This document shows, piece after piece, positions 1 through 7,622 of a DNA stretch of 18,368 nucleotides; position 1 is the first letter of the stretch, and each line of letters starts with the position of its first letter. Below the pieces are notes generated by a model. It was given only the letters and a program-made list of their open reading frames with translations. It ran no database searches and was not told where the DNA came from. This DNA comes from JBARCX01 sp049794535 (GTDB lineage: Bacteria; Pseudomonadota; Gammaproteobacteria; Xanthomonadales; Rhodanobacteraceae): the NCBI GenBank assembly GCA_049794535.1, contig JBARCX010000209.1, forward strand, positions 1-18,368, given 5' to 3'. The translations under genes and the position numbers were made by a program.

Positions 1-1278
1 ATCCACGTCGATGCTGCCACCGTGATTCGGCAATGCGGCCGCCAAGGTCTCGTGTGGCAACTGCTGAGCATGCGCCCACCACTGCCCCAGCTCGCGCAAC
101 GCCGGTGATTCAGCACCACGCAACAGCAGGAAATCAAACGCAGCACGAAAGCGCGGATGGGCCAGCAAACGGAACACCTTCTTACGCTGGATTTGCTCGA
201 AACGCGGCTGCAGTGACCAGATCTCTTCCATCGTGAAGGTGAATCGGCGCGGGATGGCCACACGCTGGCATTGCTCGCCCACCACATGAAGCGCTGCGCG
301 TGACCACGCCTCGTTGGCATCCTTGTCGTGTGCCATCCAGCTGTGCGCCAGATCGCGCACTTCGCCCCACAACAGCACGGCAAACAGGAATGCCGGGGTT
401 ACCGACTTGCCCTCGACAACACGTGCGTCGGTATTCGCCAGCCCATGTTCGACCAGTGCACGCAAGGCCTCGTCACCACGCTTCAGTGCGCGCGCCGTGG
501 CTGGAAACATGAACTGCAGAAGGCCGCACTTTTCGAGCATGTGGAAACTCTTCAAGCCATGCCCCGCGAGAAACATCTTCAGCGATTCGTCAAATAGTCG
601 CGCTGGCGCAGCTTCGGTCAAAAGCGGCCCCAGCTCTTGGAAGGGAGCCGCTGCCGCTGCGTCGATGCTGAAATCAAGCTTGGCGGCAAGTCGTGCCGCA
701 CGCAGCATGCGTACCGGGTCTTCGCGATAGCGGGTATCCGGATCGCCAATCAAGCGCAGCACACGATCTTCAAGATCCTGCATGCCGCCGACGTAATCGC
801 GAACCGAGAAATCACTGATGTCGTAGTACATCGCGTTAACGCGGAAATCGCGGCGCACCGCGTCCTCCTCGATCGAACCCCATACGTTGTCACGCACGAT
901 GCGCCCGTCAACGATATGGCGATCGCCCTCGCCACCCTCTTCTTCACCTGTACCGCGGAAAGTGGCCACCTCGATGATCTCCTGCCCATACACCACATGG
1001 GCGAGGCGGAAACGACGACCGATCAGCCGGCAATTGCGGAACAGCTTCTTCACCTCGTCCGGCGTGGCGTTGGTGGCCACGTCGAAATCTTTGGGATGCC
1101 CGCCCAGCAACAAATCACGCACCGCGCCCCCCACCAGGTACGCGGCGTAGCCCGCCTCGTTAAGGCGGTAAAGCACGCGCAACGCAGCCTTGCTGATGTT
1201 CTTGCGGGAGATCGTGTGCTGCTCGCGCGGGATGATACGCAGCGCGGGCTTGGCGTCGGTCCTTGCTTTTGGGTTCAA
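1..1278 (-). CDS. pcnB: Poly(A) polymerase I (polynucleotide adenylyltransferase), 3' end cut by window
   Basis: Adds poly(A) tails to RNA 3' ends in the cytoplasm and so promotes degradation of mRNA and small RNAs. I translated the whole minus-strand frame and found no stop or frameshift. It shows the class II nucleotidyltransferase core: IIPREQHTISRK near the N-terminus, then YLVGGAVRDLLLGG and KDFDVATNATPDEV with the catalytic DFD, then FRNCRLIGRRFRLAHV, DNVWGSIEEDAVRRDF and DPVRMLRAARLAAK. The C-terminal part has HPRFRAAFDFLLL; the usual basic tail (roughly the last 30-40 residues) lies beyond base 1. The start is uncertain. I chose a TTG at 1278 (LNPKARTDAKPALRII) with AAGGA 10 nt upstream because it gives a normal family length. 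The first ATG in frame is at 1389 but has no visible ribosome site and adds 37 residues without family character. Family call is very secure. Confidence 0.96.
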   Translation of the reverse strand, partial: MNPKARTDAKPALRIIPREQHTISRKNISKAALRVLYRLNEAGYAAYLVGGAVRDLLLGGHPKDFDVATNATPDEVKKLFRNCRLIGRRFRLAHVVYGQEIIEVATFRGTGEEEGGEGDRHIVDGRIVRDNVWGSIEEDAVRRDFRVNAMYYDISDFSVRDYVGGMQDLEDRVLRLIGDPDTRYREDPVRMLRAARLAAKLDFSIDAAAAAPFQELGPLLTEAAPARLFDESLKMFLAGHGLKSFHMLEKCGLLQFMFPATARALKRGDEALRALVEHGLANTDARVVEGKSVTPAFLFAVLLWGEVRDLAHSWMAHDKDANEAWSRAALHVVGEQCQRVAIPRRFTFTMEEIWSLQPRFEQIQRKKVFRLLAHPRFRAAFDFLLLRGAESPALRELGQWWAHAQQLPHETLAAALPNHGGSIDVD

Positions 1279-1411
1279 GCGGTCAGAATCCTTGCGGGTG
1301 AAATGCCCAATACTGCAATCAATCGCGACACGTGCCGCGGGCCAGGTGCTGGCCGGCCAGAGGCTCGACCAACGACATGCTTCATGCATTGTGAAACGTT
1401 ATGTGCAGGCA

Positions 1412-1439
1412 TTGCCGGGTGAAACATTTCGTATATACT
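1412..1439 (+). promoter_or_regulatory. Sigma-70 promoter of tRNA-Glu
   Basis: TTGCCG at 1412-1417, a 16 nt spacer and TATACT at 1434-1439, about 20 nt before the tRNA. The bases after the -10 (agcgcgcctcg) are GC-rich, as in stringently controlled stable-RNA promoters. No experimental support. Confidence 0.6.
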
Positions 1440-1459
1440 AGCGCGCCTCGCTTCAATAC

Positions 1460-1535
1460 GCTCCCATCGTCTAGTGGCCTAGGACACTGCCCTCTCAAGG
1501 CGGGAACACGAGTTCGAGTCTCGTTGGGAGTACCA
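1460..1535 (+). tRNA. tRNA-Glu (anticodon CTC)
   Basis: A 76 nt cloverleaf with encoded CCA. The acceptor arm is GCTCCCA paired with TGGGAGT (G1-U72 wobble), followed by A73 and CCA. The D arm contains GTCTAGTGGCCTAGGAC. The anticodon stem is CTGCC/GGCGG around the loop CTCTCAA, giving anticodon CTC, which reads GAG. The T arm is ACGAG-TTCGAGT-CTCGT. A promoter lies just upstream and an intrinsic terminator just downstream, so it is probably transcribed alone. No integrase or repeated tRNA end is seen next to it. Confidence 0.97.
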
Positions 1536-1541
1536 AATTAG

Positions 1542-1576
1542 AAAGCCCGGATGATCCACGATCTCCGGGCTTTTTT
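1542..1576 (+). terminator. Intrinsic terminator after tRNA-Glu
   Basis: AAAGCCCGGA (1542-1551) pairs with TCCGGGCTTT (1564-1573) around a 12 nt loop, with a T run at 1571-1576. It starts 7 nt after the tRNA CCA. Confidence 0.9.
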
Positions 1577-1789
1577 CTTGCCTGCTTTTAGTAGCCTGAT
1601 CTCTGCGTAGCCCAACCGCAGACTACTGCTTACTGATATCCGGTACATGGATATCCAGCGCACGCAGGCAGCGATGCCGGCGAACGCTGGCTCTATCATG
1701 GGCCATTGTCCCGCTCATCCGTGCTATGCAGTAAACTTTCGCCCCTCTCCGGGCATCGCCCCGGCTTTCCAAGATAGGCGCCCGACGGT

Positions 1790-2113
1790 ATGACCTTTGT
1801 CGTTACGGATAACTGCATCAAGTGCAAGTACACCGACTGCGTCGAGGTTTGCCCGGTCGATGCCTTCCATGAAGGCCCGAACTTCCTGGTGATCGATCCG
1901 GACGAGTGCATCGACTGCACGCTATGCGAGCCGGAGTGCCCGATCAATGCGATCTATCCGGAAGACGATGTTCCGGCCGGCCAAGAGAGCTTCGTCGCGC
2001 TAAATGCTGAGTTGGCCAAAGACTGGCCCGTAATCACCGAGCGCAAGGATGGCCTGGCCGACGCCAAGGATTGGGAAGGCAAGCCTGGCAAGCTCGATTT
2101 GCTGCAGCGCTAA
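1790..2113 (+). CDS. fdxA: 7Fe ferredoxin FdxA ([3Fe-4S][4Fe-4S])
   Basis: A 107-residue soluble electron carrier closely resembling Azotobacter vinelandii ferredoxin I. The sequence shows C9, C12, C17, C21 in NCIKCKYTDCVEVCPVDAF and C40, C43, C46, C50 in DECIDCTLCEPECP. By family knowledge C9, C17 and C50 hold the 3Fe cluster, C21, C40, C43 and C46 hold the 4Fe cluster, and C12 is free. The C-terminal region (FVALNAELAKDWP, then a charged tail ending KLDLLQR) is full length. The extra cysteine often found at the VD(C)F position is alanine here. The ribosome site is weak; ATG at 1790 is supported by the family N-terminus MTFVVTDNC. Monocistronic: the tRNA terminator lies upstream and a strong hairpin downstream. 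The partner protein cannot be inferred from context. Confidence 0.95.
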   Translation: MTFVVTDNCIKCKYTDCVEVCPVDAFHEGPNFLVIDPDECIDCTLCEPECPINAIYPEDDVPAGQESFVALNAELAKDWPVITERKDGLADAKDWEGKPGKLDLLQR

Positions 2114-2137
2114 CTTCTGCAAGCAACCCCATACAAG

Positions 2138-2165
2138 AAAAGGCCGCCTGAGAAGGCGGCCTTTT
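2138..2165. terminator. Bidirectional intrinsic terminator between fdxA and bamC-like gene
   Basis: AAAAGGCCGCCT (2138-2149) pairs perfectly with AGGCGGCCTTTT (2154-2165) around a GAGA (GNRA) tetraloop. A flanking run of T on one side and of A on the other lets it serve both fdxA and the convergent bamC-like gene. Confidence 0.92.
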
Positions 2166-2187
2166 CGTTTGCATCTCGATATAGAGC

Positions 2188-2775
2188 TTAGCCGCCGAGG
2201 CGTGCCTTCAGCGTATCGACCACCTTGGCCACCGCAGCGGCATCACCCTGCGCACGGATTTCGGTGGCGTTTTGACCGCTAGCTGCAATGCTGACCAGCA
2301 CTTCATGCGGCGCCGCGCCCGGTGCGTCTGCAGCACTCTTGCCACGACCAAACATGCGGCCGAAGAACCCGGGCTTCGCGACCGATTCCGCGGAGGCAAT
2401 CACACTCAGCGTATAGGAATGCGCTGCGTCGTCATGGGCTTCGACCTTGCCAATATCACCCGTACCCAGGGCCTCACCCACGCGGCGGTAGGTGTTGTCC
2501 ACGCTATCGCTCAGCACGAAACCATCGGTGATCGTGGCGGCGTTGTCACCCACACGGGCGGTGGCGCCATTCGCTGTCGGCTGGTTCGCACCCGGCGGCG
2601 GAATGACCAGCGCAGCGCTGGCCGATGGAGTATCCATGCCCGGCGGAATCTCCAGTGGCGATTCCTGCTTGGCGGTCTGCCATGCCTTCTCGGAACGAAA
2701 CATGCCGCAGCCCGAAAGCAGCAGGCCAGTGAGGGCCAGAGCCGGCAGGGCAACGGCGAACGAGGATTTCTTCAT
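2188..2775 (-). CDS. bamC: Short BamC/NlpB-like outer-membrane lipoprotein
   Basis: A 195-residue predicted lipoprotein. A signal peptide with a lipobox (LLLSGC) puts the lipidated cysteine at residue 23, and there is no Asp at +2, so outer-membrane sorting is expected. After it comes ESPLEIPPGMDTP, which resembles the N-terminal segment of BamC that binds BamD. A Pro/Ala-rich linker follows, then one helix-grip-like segment (DNTYRRVGEALG ... HSYTLSVIAS). BamC is an accessory lipoprotein of the BAM beta-barrel assembly machine. The gene follows dapA by 38 nt on the same strand, matching the dapA-bamC (nlpB/dapX) order of enterobacteria. E. coli BamC has about 344 residues and two helix-grip domains; this protein has room for only one. 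The assignment rests on gene order plus short motifs, so the symbol is a likely rather than proven match. Confidence 0.72.
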   Translation of the reverse strand: MKKSSFAVALPALALTGLLLSGCGMFRSEKAWQTAKQESPLEIPPGMDTPSASAALVIPPPGANQPTANGATARVGDNAATITDGFVLSDSVDNTYRRVGEALGTGDIGKVEAHDDAAHSYTLSVIASAESVAKPGFFGRMFGRGKSAADAPGAAPHEVLVSIAASGQNATEIRAQGDAAAVAKVVDTLKARLGG

Positions 2776-2813
2776 GTAATCGGATTCCGTTAAGTAGGTC
2801 AGGCGGCCGCTTT

Positions 2814-3707
2814 TTAGGCAGCGTCCGCCAAGGATGCCAGAGTCGCCAGGGCCGTGCGCAGTTGAACCCGCGCCGGGCCTTCTTCCAATTCCACCAGCGG
2901 CAAGCGCGGCAGCGCCGATCCCAGCCCCAGCTCAGGCAGGCCTGCCTTCACTGCAATCGGGTTCGGCGCGCAATTGAGCGCCTGCACCAACGGATCTAAC
3001 GCCGAATAACACCGCGCAGTAGCCGCCTGATCCCCGCCAGTGGCCGCATCACACAACGCGCGGAACACCTTGGGCACCAGATTGGCCACCACTGAAATCG
3101 TACCGGCCGCGCCAGCGAGCATGGCTTCGCCGGCACTGCCATCGTCACCGGACAGATAGACGAAATCCGGCCGCACAAGTTCCGCTAACGCACGAATACG
3201 CTGCGAATCGCCGCTGGCTTCCTTAATACCGACAATGGCCGGATGCTCCCGCAACTTGGCCACGGTCTCCGGCAACAGGTCGCAAGAGGTACGTGCCGAC
3301 ACATTGTAGAGCAGCACAGGCAAGCCGCCATGCTCAGCCACTTCAAGGAAGTGACGACGCATGCCTTCCTGGGTTGGGCGTACGTAATAAGGTGCGACGA
3401 CCAGTGCCGCGTCAGCGCCCAACTCAGCCGCACGACGGGTCAATGCCACCGTTTTCGCCGTACCCGCTTCGCCGGTACCCGCGATCACCGGAATACGCCC
3501 AGCCACCCGCTCCAGCGCGAACGCAAGCAGGCGCTCGTACTCATCATGCTCGAGCATGTGTGCCTCGCCGGTGGAACCGGCGACCACTACCGCTTGAGTG
3601 CCACCCGCAACCTGATAGTCGAGCAACCGCCCAAAGGCTGGCAGGTCGAGTGATCCATCGGCCAAGAAAGGCGTCACCAGCGCGCAGACGCTTCCACGAA
3701 TATTCAT
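2814..3707 (-). CDS. dapA: 4-hydroxy-tetrahydrodipicolinate synthase
   Basis: First committed enzyme of lysine and meso-diaminopimelate synthesis: condenses pyruvate with aspartate semialdehyde through a Schiff base. 297 residues, normal length. Visible active-site features, numbered from MNIRGSVCALVTPF, are S45-T46 in GSTGEA, Y107 in APYYV, Y134 in LLYNVSART, R139, and the Schiff-base lysine K162 in VGIKEASGD. The frame continues upstream to an ATG at 3728, but GGAAAG about 5 nt before the ATG at 3707 and the family N-terminus favour 3707. Probably co-transcribed with the bamC-like gene. An acetyltransferase gene lies between it and the divergent gcvR, unlike in E. coli where dapA and gcvR are direct neighbours. 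Confidence 0.96.
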   Translation of the reverse strand: MNIRGSVCALVTPFLADGSLDLPAFGRLLDYQVAGGTQAVVVAGSTGEAHMLEHDEYERLLAFALERVAGRIPVIAGTGEAGTAKTVALTRRAAELGADAALVVAPYYVRPTQEGMRRHFLEVAEHGGLPVLLYNVSARTSCDLLPETVAKLREHPAIVGIKEASGDSQRIRALAELVRPDFVYLSGDDGSAGEAMLAGAAGTISVVANLVPKVFRALCDAATGGDQAATARCYSALDPLVQALNCAPNPIAVKAGLPELGLGSALPRLPLVELEEGPARVQLRTALATLASLADAA

Positions 3708-3799
3708 TGCGCTTTCCGCATAAACCAAGCCTTACATGGTACTAGAAGTCGTTTGCGGGCGACCACAGGCGCTTATCCATACCCATACCCGTACCCGTC

Positions 3800-4327
3800 T
3801 TACTGGGTCACTCGCGAAGGATGCAGCAGCCCCATCAACATCAGGTCGGTCCATTGGCCATGAATGAAAACGGCGCGCCGGAGCAGCCCCTCCTTCTCGA
3901 AACCGAGGGTCGTATAGAGCTTGATCGCACGCTCATTGGTCCCGAATACGATCAGACCTATCCGGCTGAGATTGAGGTGGTTCCAGCAGTAATCCACTGC
4001 AAGATGCATGGCCTCTGTGCCAAAACCCTGACCGCGATCGGCCACTTCACCGATCCGAAGGCCCACGATCGCCGAACGATGAACAGCGTCGATATTGGAG
4101 ATCTGCACATAGCCGATGATCGCCGCACTGCCCAGTTTGCGGATGGCAAAAAACACCTTTGAGGTATCCCTACCGACGTTGAACCAGAACTCCTCCTCGT
4201 TTTTCCATACAGAGGGGCGATACGTCTCATTCAGGCGCGCGGCATCGAGGTCATCAGCCCATCGAAAAAGCGACAAGAAGTCGGCCGGGATGATCGGCCC
4301 CAGGGTCACCCGTTTTCCAACGATCAT
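3800..4327 (-). CDS. GNAT acetyltransferase, RimJ/RimL type
   Basis: 175 residues covering a complete GNAT fold of the RimJ/RimL group, which acetylates N-terminal or side-chain amines of proteins and small molecules using acetyl-CoA. The start MIVGKRVTLGPI is typical. Motif A with the acetyl-CoA pyrophosphate loop is ADRGQGFGTEAM (around residues 95-106). The later SRIGLIVFGTNERAIKLYTTLGF segment is the usual RimJ/RimL motif B region, where the new N-acetylated residue line ends in YxxLGF. It is 92 nt upstream of dapA on the same strand but is probably not functionally linked. The substrate cannot be told from sequence. Confidence 0.87.
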   Translation of the reverse strand: MIVGKRVTLGPIIPADFLSLFRWADDLDAARLNETYRPSVWKNEEEFWFNVGRDTSKVFFAIRKLGSAAIIGYVQISNIDAVHRSAIVGLRIGEVADRGQGFGTEAMHLAVDYCWNHLNLSRIGLIVFGTNERAIKLYTTLGFEKEGLLRRAVFIHGQWTDLMLMGLLHPSRVTQ

Positions 4328-4502
4328 GCAGGGTCTCTCGGTTTCGCGATGGCAACGGCCATCCCTGCTACCAACGCACCATTCGCCGAACTAGCCGACA
4401 TCTCTCGATGAATCCCCCGTTGCTTGCAGCCTCGCTGGACGGGCAAGTAAGCTGGCCGGCAGTTCGTCGTCATCCCGCACGCCGCACGACTCCATTAAGG
4501 CC

Positions 4503-5066
4503 ATGCCTTTGAACCGTTCACCCGCGCGCACCGGCACCGATCATCAACTATTGATCCAGACACTCACGCCGGCCATACGCGCACCCTTGCTAGCCTTGTC
4601 CAAGCGCATTGCCGATGCCGGCTGCAATCTTGCTGATGCACGCGTTTCCACCATCGGCACCGACACATCGCTGATGCTGCTCGCCACAGGCGCCTGGGAT
4701 GCTGTCGCAAAACTGGAAACTGCGCTCACCAAGCTTGGGCGCGATGAAGAGCTGCGTCTGGTGCACTACCGCACTGGCCCACGCGAACCGAGTGGGCATC
4801 TGCTGCCCTATTTAGTGGAAGTGGTCGCGGCCGATCGACCGGGCATCCTGGTGAAGATCGTGGAGTTCTTCGATCGCCACGAAATTCAGGTTGAGCAGCT
4901 CAATTCAATGCGCTACCAGGCTATGCAAACCGGTGCGTCCATGTTCCAGGCGCAAATCACCATTGGGGTTCCCTCCGAGCTGCATATCGCCGCCTTGCGC
5001 GACGATTTTCTCGAGTTTTGCGACGGCTTGAACCTCGACGCCATCATGGATCCGGTCAAGTTTTAG
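4503..5066 (+). CDS. gcvR: Glycine cleavage system transcriptional repressor (two ACT domains)
   Basis: 187 residues forming two ACT domains, roughly residues 15-90 and 98-180. The second carries the clear ACT signature LVEVVAADRPGILVKIVEFF, then EIQVEQLNSMRY. In E. coli GcvR has no DNA-binding domain; it binds GcvA when glycine is scarce and blocks activation of gcvTHP. No helix-turn-helix is seen here, in keeping with that role. Placed directly upstream of bcp and divergent from the dapA-bamC pair, the same neighbourhood as in E. coli, which supports the name. ATG 4503 is preceded by TAAGG at close spacing. Confidence 0.87.
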   Translation: MPLNRSPARTGTDHQLLIQTLTPAIRAPLLALSKRIADAGCNLADARVSTIGTDTSLMLLATGAWDAVAKLETALTKLGRDEELRLVHYRTGPREPSGHLLPYLVEVVAADRPGILVKIVEFFDRHEIQVEQLNSMRYQAMQTGASMFQAQITIGVPSELHIAALRDDFLEFCDGLNLDAIMDPVKF

Positions 5067-5192
5067 CCTACCGGAGCGGGCTTCTAGCATGCCCCTAGAA
5101 AAATCGTCTGACAAGGCTGTTAACCGTCACATTACCCGCGCTAGTCTCCGTTCCAAGAACGAGCGAAACCCCGGTGGGTTTCCGGAGAGACC

Positions 5193-5654
5193 ATGCCCGA
5201 CCTCGGTAAGAAAGTTCCAAAGCTCACAGGCACAACCGGCGATGGCAGCACGCTGACACTCGCTGACCTCAAAGACCAATGGGTGGTGGTTTATTTCTAC
5301 CCTAAGGACAGCACCCCGGGCTGTACGACCGAAGCGCAAGAGTTTCGCGACTTGTACCCGACATTCCGAAAACGCCACGCCGAAGTCATCGGCGTCTCGC
5401 GCGACTCAGTGAAGTCCCATGCAAACTTCGCCGGCAAGCAGGAACTGCCGTTCCCGCTGATCTCCGATACGGACGAAAGCTGGTGTAGCGCATTCGACGT
5501 GATCCACGAGAAAGTGCTCTACGGCAAACGCCACATGGGCGTGGTACGCAGCACCTTCCTGATCGACCCCGACGGCAAGCTGGCCGCGGAATGGCGCGGC
5601 GTGAAAGTAGCCGGCCACGCCCAGGCCGTGCTCGACGCCATCCCTGCCCGGTGA
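5193..5654 (+). CDS. bcp: Thioredoxin-dependent thiol peroxidase, Bcp/PrxQ family
   Basis: 153-residue cytoplasmic peroxiredoxin reducing hydrogen peroxide and organic hydroperoxides. The peroxidatic motif is PKDSTPGCTTEAQ with C44; T41 and the distal arginine in VVRSTFLID complete the active site. The only other cysteine is C98 in DESWCSAF. The resolving cysteine of E. coli Bcp (five or six residues after the peroxidatic one) is replaced: E47-A48-Q49-E50 follows. The alternative resolving position used in Xylella PrxQ, in the segment NFAGKQELPFP, also has no cysteine. The enzyme may therefore act as a 1-Cys peroxiredoxin or use C98 in some way. It lies 126 nt after gcvR; co-transcription is possible but not shown. 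Confidence 0.95.
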   Translation: MPDLGKKVPKLTGTTGDGSTLTLADLKDQWVVVYFYPKDSTPGCTTEAQEFRDLYPTFRKRHAEVIGVSRDSVKSHANFAGKQELPFPLISDTDESWCSAFDVIHEKVLYGKRHMGVVRSTFLIDPDGKLAAEWRGVKVAGHAQAVLDAIPAR

Positions 5655-5736
5655 ACCACTCCTTTTCTGTTGTTGCCATCACGGCATCCAGCCTGCCGCG
5701 ATCCCTTCACCTCTCAACCTGCGAGGTCACTTCCGT

Positions 5737-7116
5737 ATGACCGGAAGCAAGCGTATCTACGTGTTGGACACCAATGTGCTGTTGCACGACCCAACGTCGT
5801 TGTTCCGTTTCGAGGAACACGACGTGTTCATTCCCATGACAGTGCTGGAGGAACTGGACGAAAAGAAGAAAGGCGCGTCAGAAGTCTCGCGTAACGGCCG
5901 TCAAGTCAGCCGCTTTCTCAATGAACTGATCATCCGTGGCAACGGGCATGGCATCAGCAACGGTATCGAATTAAGCAACCCGCAGGGCGTCACCCTCAAG
6001 CGGGGCTCAGCCGTGGGCCGGCTGTATTTCCAGCAGCGCACCAGCGCCAACCATGGCAAGGCCGACAACCTGATTCTCGCGGCAGTGATCGAGCTGCGCG
6101 ATCAAAGCCCAGACCGTTCGGTGATCCTGGTCACCAAAGACATCAACCTGCGCATCAAGGCCAAGATCTACGGCATCGATGCGGAGGACTACGAGAACGA
6201 TCGCGCACTCGACGACTTCGCCCTGCTCTACACCGGCGTAGGCGAGCTGCCGGAAGACTTCTGGGATCACCATCCAGAGGTGCAGTCGTGGAACGAACGT
6301 GGTCGCACTTTTTACAAGCTGGACCGTCGCGAAAACGAAGACTGGTACGCCAACCAATGCCTGTTCCTACCCGGGGAGAACGGCCTCGAACTGCGTGTAC
6401 TTCACCTCGATGAAGTCAAAGCCACACTGGTACTGCTGGATGACCACAGTCACAGCAACCACAGTGTGTGGGGCATCGCTGCACGCAACCGCGAACAGAA
6501 CTTTGCACTGAATGCACTGATGGACCCCGATGTGGATTTCGTCACCCTGCTTGGCACAGCGGGCACCGGCAAGACCCTCCTCGCTCTAGCCGCCGGCCTG
6601 GCGCAGGTGATGGATCAGCAGCGCTATCGCGAAATCATCATGACCCGCGCCACGGTATCGGTAGGCGAAGACATCGGCTTCCTGCCCGGCACCGAAGAGG
6701 AAAAGATGACGCCGTGGATGGGCGCACTCACCGATAACCTCGAAGTGCTCGCCAATCCCGAAGAAGGCGGCTCGTGGGGCCGACAAGCCACCAACGATCT
6801 GCTTGCCTCGCGCATCAAGATTCGCTCGCTGAACTTCATGCGTGGCCGCACCTTCCTCTCGCGCTATTTGATCATCGACGAAGCGCAGAACCTCACACCA
6901 AAGCAGATGAAGACCTTGATCACCCGCGCTGGCCCGGGCACCAAGATCGTCTGCCTTGGCAACGTCGAACAAATCGACACCCCTTACCTCACCGAAACCA
7001 CGTCGGGCCTCACCTACGCAGTCGATCGCTTCAAGCACTGGGAGCACTCAGCGCATATCACGCTGCGGCGTGGTGAACGTTCGCGATTGGCGGACTTTGC
7101 GTCGGAAGCGCTGTAG
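5737..7116 (+). CDS. PIN domain-PhoH family ATPase (PhoH2/YlaK-like)
   Basis: 459 residues with two domains. The N-terminal PIN nuclease domain (about 5-150) has D11 in YVLDTNVLLHDP, E38/E39 in VLEELDEKKK and a further acidic site in VTKDINLRIKA. The C-terminal PhoH P-loop ATPase (about 245-459) has Walker A GTAGTGKTLLALAAG (about 273-287), then TRATVSVGEDIGFLPGT, Walker B YLIIDEAQNLTPKQMK with D381-E382, and a sensor-like VCLGNVEQID. In actinobacteria PhoH2 proteins of this layout are RNA helicases with ribonuclease activity. That activity is family knowledge, not shown here. Acidic PIN residues look intact. GAGGT lies about 9 nt before the ATG. Preceded by bcp and followed by repeat DNA, so no operon partner is evident. 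Confidence 0.93.
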   Translation: MTGSKRIYVLDTNVLLHDPTSLFRFEEHDVFIPMTVLEELDEKKKGASEVSRNGRQVSRFLNELIIRGNGHGISNGIELSNPQGVTLKRGSAVGRLYFQQRTSANHGKADNLILAAVIELRDQSPDRSVILVTKDINLRIKAKIYGIDAEDYENDRALDDFALLYTGVGELPEDFWDHHPEVQSWNERGRTFYKLDRRENEDWYANQCLFLPGENGLELRVLHLDEVKATLVLLDDHSHSNHSVWGIAARNREQNFALNALMDPDVDFVTLLGTAGTGKTLLALAAGLAQVMDQQRYREIIMTRATVSVGEDIGFLPGTEEEKMTPWMGALTDNLEVLANPEEGGSWGRQATNDLLASRIKIRSLNFMRGRTFLSRYLIIDEAQNLTPKQMKTLITRAGPGTKIVCLGNVEQIDTPYLTETTSGLTYAVDRFKHWEHSAHITLRRGERSRLADFASEAL

Positions 7117-7128
7117 GTCTCAGCTAAA

Positions 7129-7350
7129 AATCTGGGGTCTGGGCGGCGACGCACATCTGTCCGTGGTCGCCACTGGGCCCCAGCCTACGCTGGGGCGACG
7201 GTGAGGGGCATGGGACGCACGGTGACACCGCACCCCCATGACTCTCACCTACACTCGTCATGGGCAGCTTCGCTGTTAAGAGGCACTTCGGCGCAGGCCG
7301 GATGCGCTTCACAACAGCGGAACTGGTCATCCAGTGGAGACACCACCATG
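7129..7350 (+). repeat. Palindromic intergenic repeat unit, copy A (degraded)
   Basis: This stretch and copy B share blocks of near-identical sequence: a first block ending GCGACGGTGAGGGGCATG with the stem-loop CCCCAGC-CTAC-GCTGGGG (7178-7195), and a second block around ACTCGTCAT...CCAGTGGAG(A/G)CACC just before an ATG. In copy A the second stem-loop is broken by about 40 nt of unrelated sequence. Offsets between copies are 318 nt at the first block and 275 nt at the ATG. Confidence 0.75.
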
Positions 7351-7434
7351 GATGAGCGACACCGTTCTGCTTACATACCTGCTACGGCATCGCAAACATT
7401 CGCTATTGACCCATTTGCATCGGACGCACCGTAG
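7348..7434 (+). pseudogene. Remnant of a GIY-YIG gene start
   Basis: The ATG at 7348 sits at the same place in copy A as the ATG of the intact GIY-YIG gene in copy B. The first codons read MDERHRSAYIPATA, against MDRRQPSVYMLASG in the intact gene, so M, D, R, S, Y and A align without gaps. After about 26 codons the similarity ends and the frame stops at 7434. It has no YIG motif and no catalytic residue, so it cannot be functional. The best reading is a decayed or truncated duplicate, but the match is short and could be partly chance. Confidence 0.45.
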
Positions 7435-7448
7435 ACATTAGCCAAGAA

Positions 7449-7622
7449 GCTCTGGGCCTGGGCGACAACGCACATTTGCCGTGGTCGCCACTGGCCCCCA
7501 GCCTACGCTGGGGCGACGGTGAGGGGCATGAAGTGTACGGTGAGCGACGACGTATCCTTTCATCCCCCTCACCCTAACACTCGTCATTCCAGCGCAGGCT
7601 GGAATCCAGTGGAGGCACCGCC
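7449..7622 (+). repeat. Palindromic intergenic repeat unit, copy B (intact)
   Basis: Contains two 7-bp stems with tetraloops: CCCCAGC-CTAC-GCTGGGG at 7496-7513 and TTCCAGC-GCAG-GCTGGAA at 7587-7604, sharing the core CCAGC...GCTGG. The unit ends in CCAGTGGAGGCACCGCC directly before the ATG of the GIY-YIG gene, so GGAGG in the repeat is also that gene's likely ribosome site. Resembles REP-type dispersed palindromes. Confidence 0.75.

Noticed and set aside
637..1422. Long plus-strand open frame opposite pcnB
   Set aside because: It is the antisense shadow of pcnB, whose minus-strand frame carries clear poly(A) polymerase motifs throughout; the plus-strand product has no family features.
1460..1576. 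tRNA-Glu as an integration site for a mobile element
   Set aside because: No integrase gene and no duplicated tRNA 3' end in the window; flanking genes are housekeeping.
7201..7434. 77-codon open frame as an intact gene
   Set aside because: Its first part translates the palindromic repeat and only the segment from 7348 resembles the GIY-YIG N-terminus; treated as a remnant.
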